Below are positions 62,308 to 64,000 of a stretch of DNA of 64,000 nt, piece after piece (within the stretch, counting starts at the first letter, position 1; each line of letters opens with the position of its first letter). This DNA is from Saccharomycopsis fibuligera x Saccharomycopsis cf. fibuligera (Eukaryota > Ascomycota > Saccharomycetes > Ascoideales > Saccharomycopsidaceae). The stretch lies in NCBI GenBank assembly GCA_001936135.1, contig CP012820.1, positions 2,162,501-2,226,500 of the forward strand, in the 5' to 3' direction. The notes beneath the pieces were generated by a model. That model had not been told where the DNA came from and did not search any database. It saw nothing but the letters and a program-made list of their open reading frames with translations. A program made the translations under genes and the position numbers.

Positions 62308-64000
62308 ATGAGTCATAACGAAGTCTTGCTGCCCGAACAACAAGAGAAGCTCGCAAGTTTCAAAGAAATCACTCAATATGACGACAATGACCACCAAAAA
62401 ATACTAGATCTTCTCCAGCATACCAGTTGGAACTTGGAAATCGCAATTCAGCGGTTCTTCGAAAACAACTTTGACTTTGAGCCGGTGGAAGCTGGACCTA
62501 CTTCTTCATTAGTTGGCAATAATTCTTCCAGGTCCAGTGATAGTCGAACGCGATTAACACAATTGGATGACGCTACCCTAAACCAGTTTGATTTACTTCC
62601 AAAGTTCCCAAAGGCAAATAAATTATCTGGCCATTGGAAATTCACTCCTGGTATTAGTATCAGTGAATCTACAAGCTCGAGCGACGTAAAAGATAACGGC
62701 CTTTCAGCATTACAACCGCTCCTTTTTGCGCTATTGTTGATTCCAAAAACTTTACTATTTGTGTTGCTCAAGCTAAACGAGGTGCTTAGGACCTTATTTC
62801 CGGGACTTTACGATTTGTGGAAGCAGGATATCAATGCGTTCCCATTGAGACCTTCATATTTCCCCAAAGCTCTTTTACCTGAAAAGCCGAATAATGAAGT
62901 AGAGCCAGCAGATTTAGCGAAATATCAAGATTTCGATTTCAAGACTCATTTGCAGAAGATTATCAAAGAACCCACCGATTTGCCAATATTTGAAGGCGAG
63001 TTTAACGATGCATACGATGCTGCAAAGTCTGAGTTGAAATTTTTGCTATTGATTCTTATAAATGACACGAAATCCTCAAACTTATTTCTCAAGCACTTCA
63101 TAAATTCTAGAGACTTTAAAACAATGGTGACTGATAAGTACAGCGATAGAGCTGATAACTTCTTAATATGGGGTGGCAATGTTGATTATTTGGAAGGTTA
63201 TCTTGTAGGTGATAAGTATAATATTTCAAGAACCCCATATATTGCGTTGATTTCCAATGTTTCAACTTATGGCGAAACATTTCCAACTATGTCATTAATA
63301 AAGTATGCCCAAGCATTTAATTTCGAGCATGTCACCGATGATGATTTGAACACTGTCAAGCAAAGACTGAAGAAAGTGATAAAACTGTTTAAAAAAATTG
63401 TTTCTCACTATGTTATTCAATTAATTGATCAAAAGATAGATCAAGATGAAAAAAATTTCGAGAGACTTATGAAACAACAGCAAGATGATGCGTATCTAAG
63501 GTCCCTTGAACAAGATCGAGTGAAGAAACATCAACGTCAGTTGGTAGAAAAGAAAAAGCTATCAAAAAAAAGAAAATATTTAAAAAAACTTCAACATGAT
63601 CAGTTTTTCCTAAACAGTCTCAAGAAGGAATTACTTAGCTGGAAAACTATCTTTGAGCATGATGATAGTAAAGGTGAACCAGTGGATCTTGATGGCAATT
63701 TGTTGGAAAAGGATCAATATTGTTTAATTCAGTTCAGGCTCCCGGATGGTGAACGATTCAAACAAAAGTTACCTAAATCTTTCTCATTGAATAATATTTA
63801 TCTTTTCGTCCAATTAAAGCTTTTGCTCAAGGCCTTGGATGAGCAGGGCTTATACAGGTCTCATCTATGGGACACTATTGAATCAACCATTACAAAAAAC
63901 AAGATGGAGCTACTTGACCAATCTAAGTTTTGCTACAAATTTGAATTAATTTCCTCGTTTCCAAAATTCAAAGTTTCTTCAGACGTTGAAGCAAAACTTG
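62308..64000 (+). CDS. UBX2: ER UBX-domain protein Ubx2 (3' end outside window)
   Basis: Recruits Cdc48 to ER-associated degradation and mitochondrial import quality control. Starts at the ATG 62308 and is still open at 64000 (564 codons seen; S. cerevisiae Ubx2 is 584 aa). An N-terminal UBA-like domain (residues ~8-50, LLQHTSWNLEIAIQRFF) is followed by a membrane hairpin at ~133-165 (LLFALLLIPKTLLFVLL-like). A thioredoxin-like UAS domain comes next (ELKFLLLILINDT, RTPYIALISN), then a lysine-rich coiled coil, and the start of the UBX domain (IQFRLPDGERFKQKLP), ending near SSFPKFKV as in Ubx2. CTG occurs in frame at least three times, at variable positions. Confidence 0.92.
   Translation, partial: MSHNEVLLPEQQEKLASFKEITQYDDNDHQKILDLLQHTSWNLEIAIQRFFENNFDFEPVEAGPTSSLVGNNSSRSSDSRTRLTQLDDATLNQFDLLPKFPKANKLSGHWKFTPGISISESTSSSDVKDNGLSALQPLLFALLLIPKTLLFVLLKLNEVLRTLFPGLYDLWKQDINAFPLRPSYFPKALLPEKPNNEVEPADLAKYQDFDFKTHLQKIIKEPTDLPIFEGEFNDAYDAAKSELKFLLLILINDTKSSNLFLKHFINSRDFKTMVTDKYSDRADNFLIWGGNVDYLEGYLVGDKYNISRTPYIALISNVSTYGETFPTMSLIKYAQAFNFEHVTDDDLNTVKQRLKKVIKLFKKIVSHYVIQLIDQKIDQDEKNFERLMKQQQDDAYLRSLEQDRVKKHQRQLVEKKKLSKKRKYLKKLQHDQFFLNSLKKELLSWKTIFEHDDSKGEPVDLDGNLLEKDQYCLIQFRLPDGERFKQKLPKSFSLNNIYLFVQLKLLLKALDEQGLYRSHLWDTIESTITKNKMELLDQSKFCYKFELISSFPKFKVSSDVEAKL

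Overview
This window is nuclear DNA from an ascomycete budding yeast (Saccharomycotina). The evidence is compact, mostly intronless genes with clear yeast orthologues, a few short GT-AG introns next to the start codon, TATA boxes 75-150 bp upstream of some ATGs, and many A/T homopolymers. CTG codons are very rare even in GC-rich genes. Where CTG falls at family-conserved positions, alanine (or another small residue) is expected instead of leucine. The best sites are the molybdopterin-synthase small subunit (CTG at 36218-36220) and the transferrin-receptor-like protein (28161, 28677). I infer a reassigned CUG codon, with alanine favoured over serine. That would place the organism with the CUG-Ala yeasts (Pachysolen/Nakazawaea/Peterozyma). 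A molybdenum-cofactor gene, absent from S. cerevisiae and expected in nitrate-assimilating yeasts, fits this.

Layout. 1-16.9 kb: an Adr1/Rsf2-type C2H2 zinc-finger factor (cut by the window start), a long promoter region, PAH1 lipin, a small probable mitochondrial membrane protein, SEC11, ARC19 (spliced), a ZRC1-type vacuolar zinc transporter and a FAA1/FAA4 acyl-CoA synthetase. 19.5-31.9 kb (GC-rich): a large spliced Zn2Cys6 transcription factor, mitochondrial cyclophilin CPR3, DUS1, a transferrin-receptor/Vps70-like membrane protein and NPT1. 33-38.6 kb: TPS2, a MoaD/MOCS2A-type sulphur carrier and an unknown low-complexity protein. 38.6-49.3 kb: an AT-rich, gene-poor stretch with only two secreted GH32 invertases, the second with an altered WMSDPDG sucrose-binding box. 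49.3-64 kb: CCE1, SCC4, MAF1 (spliced), COG8, VMA6, DPS1 and UBX2 (cut by the window end).

Most genes are housekeeping: lipid synthesis (PAH1, FAA), secretion (SEC11, COG8, UBX2), vacuole (VMA6, ZRC1), NAD salvage (NPT1), translation (DPS1, DUS1) and control of Pol III (MAF1). The sugar-related genes (TPS2 and the invertase pair) and the Moco gene are the physiologically telling ones. I found no tRNA, rRNA, transposon or CRISPR array. Protein statements use the standard code except where CTG is discussed.
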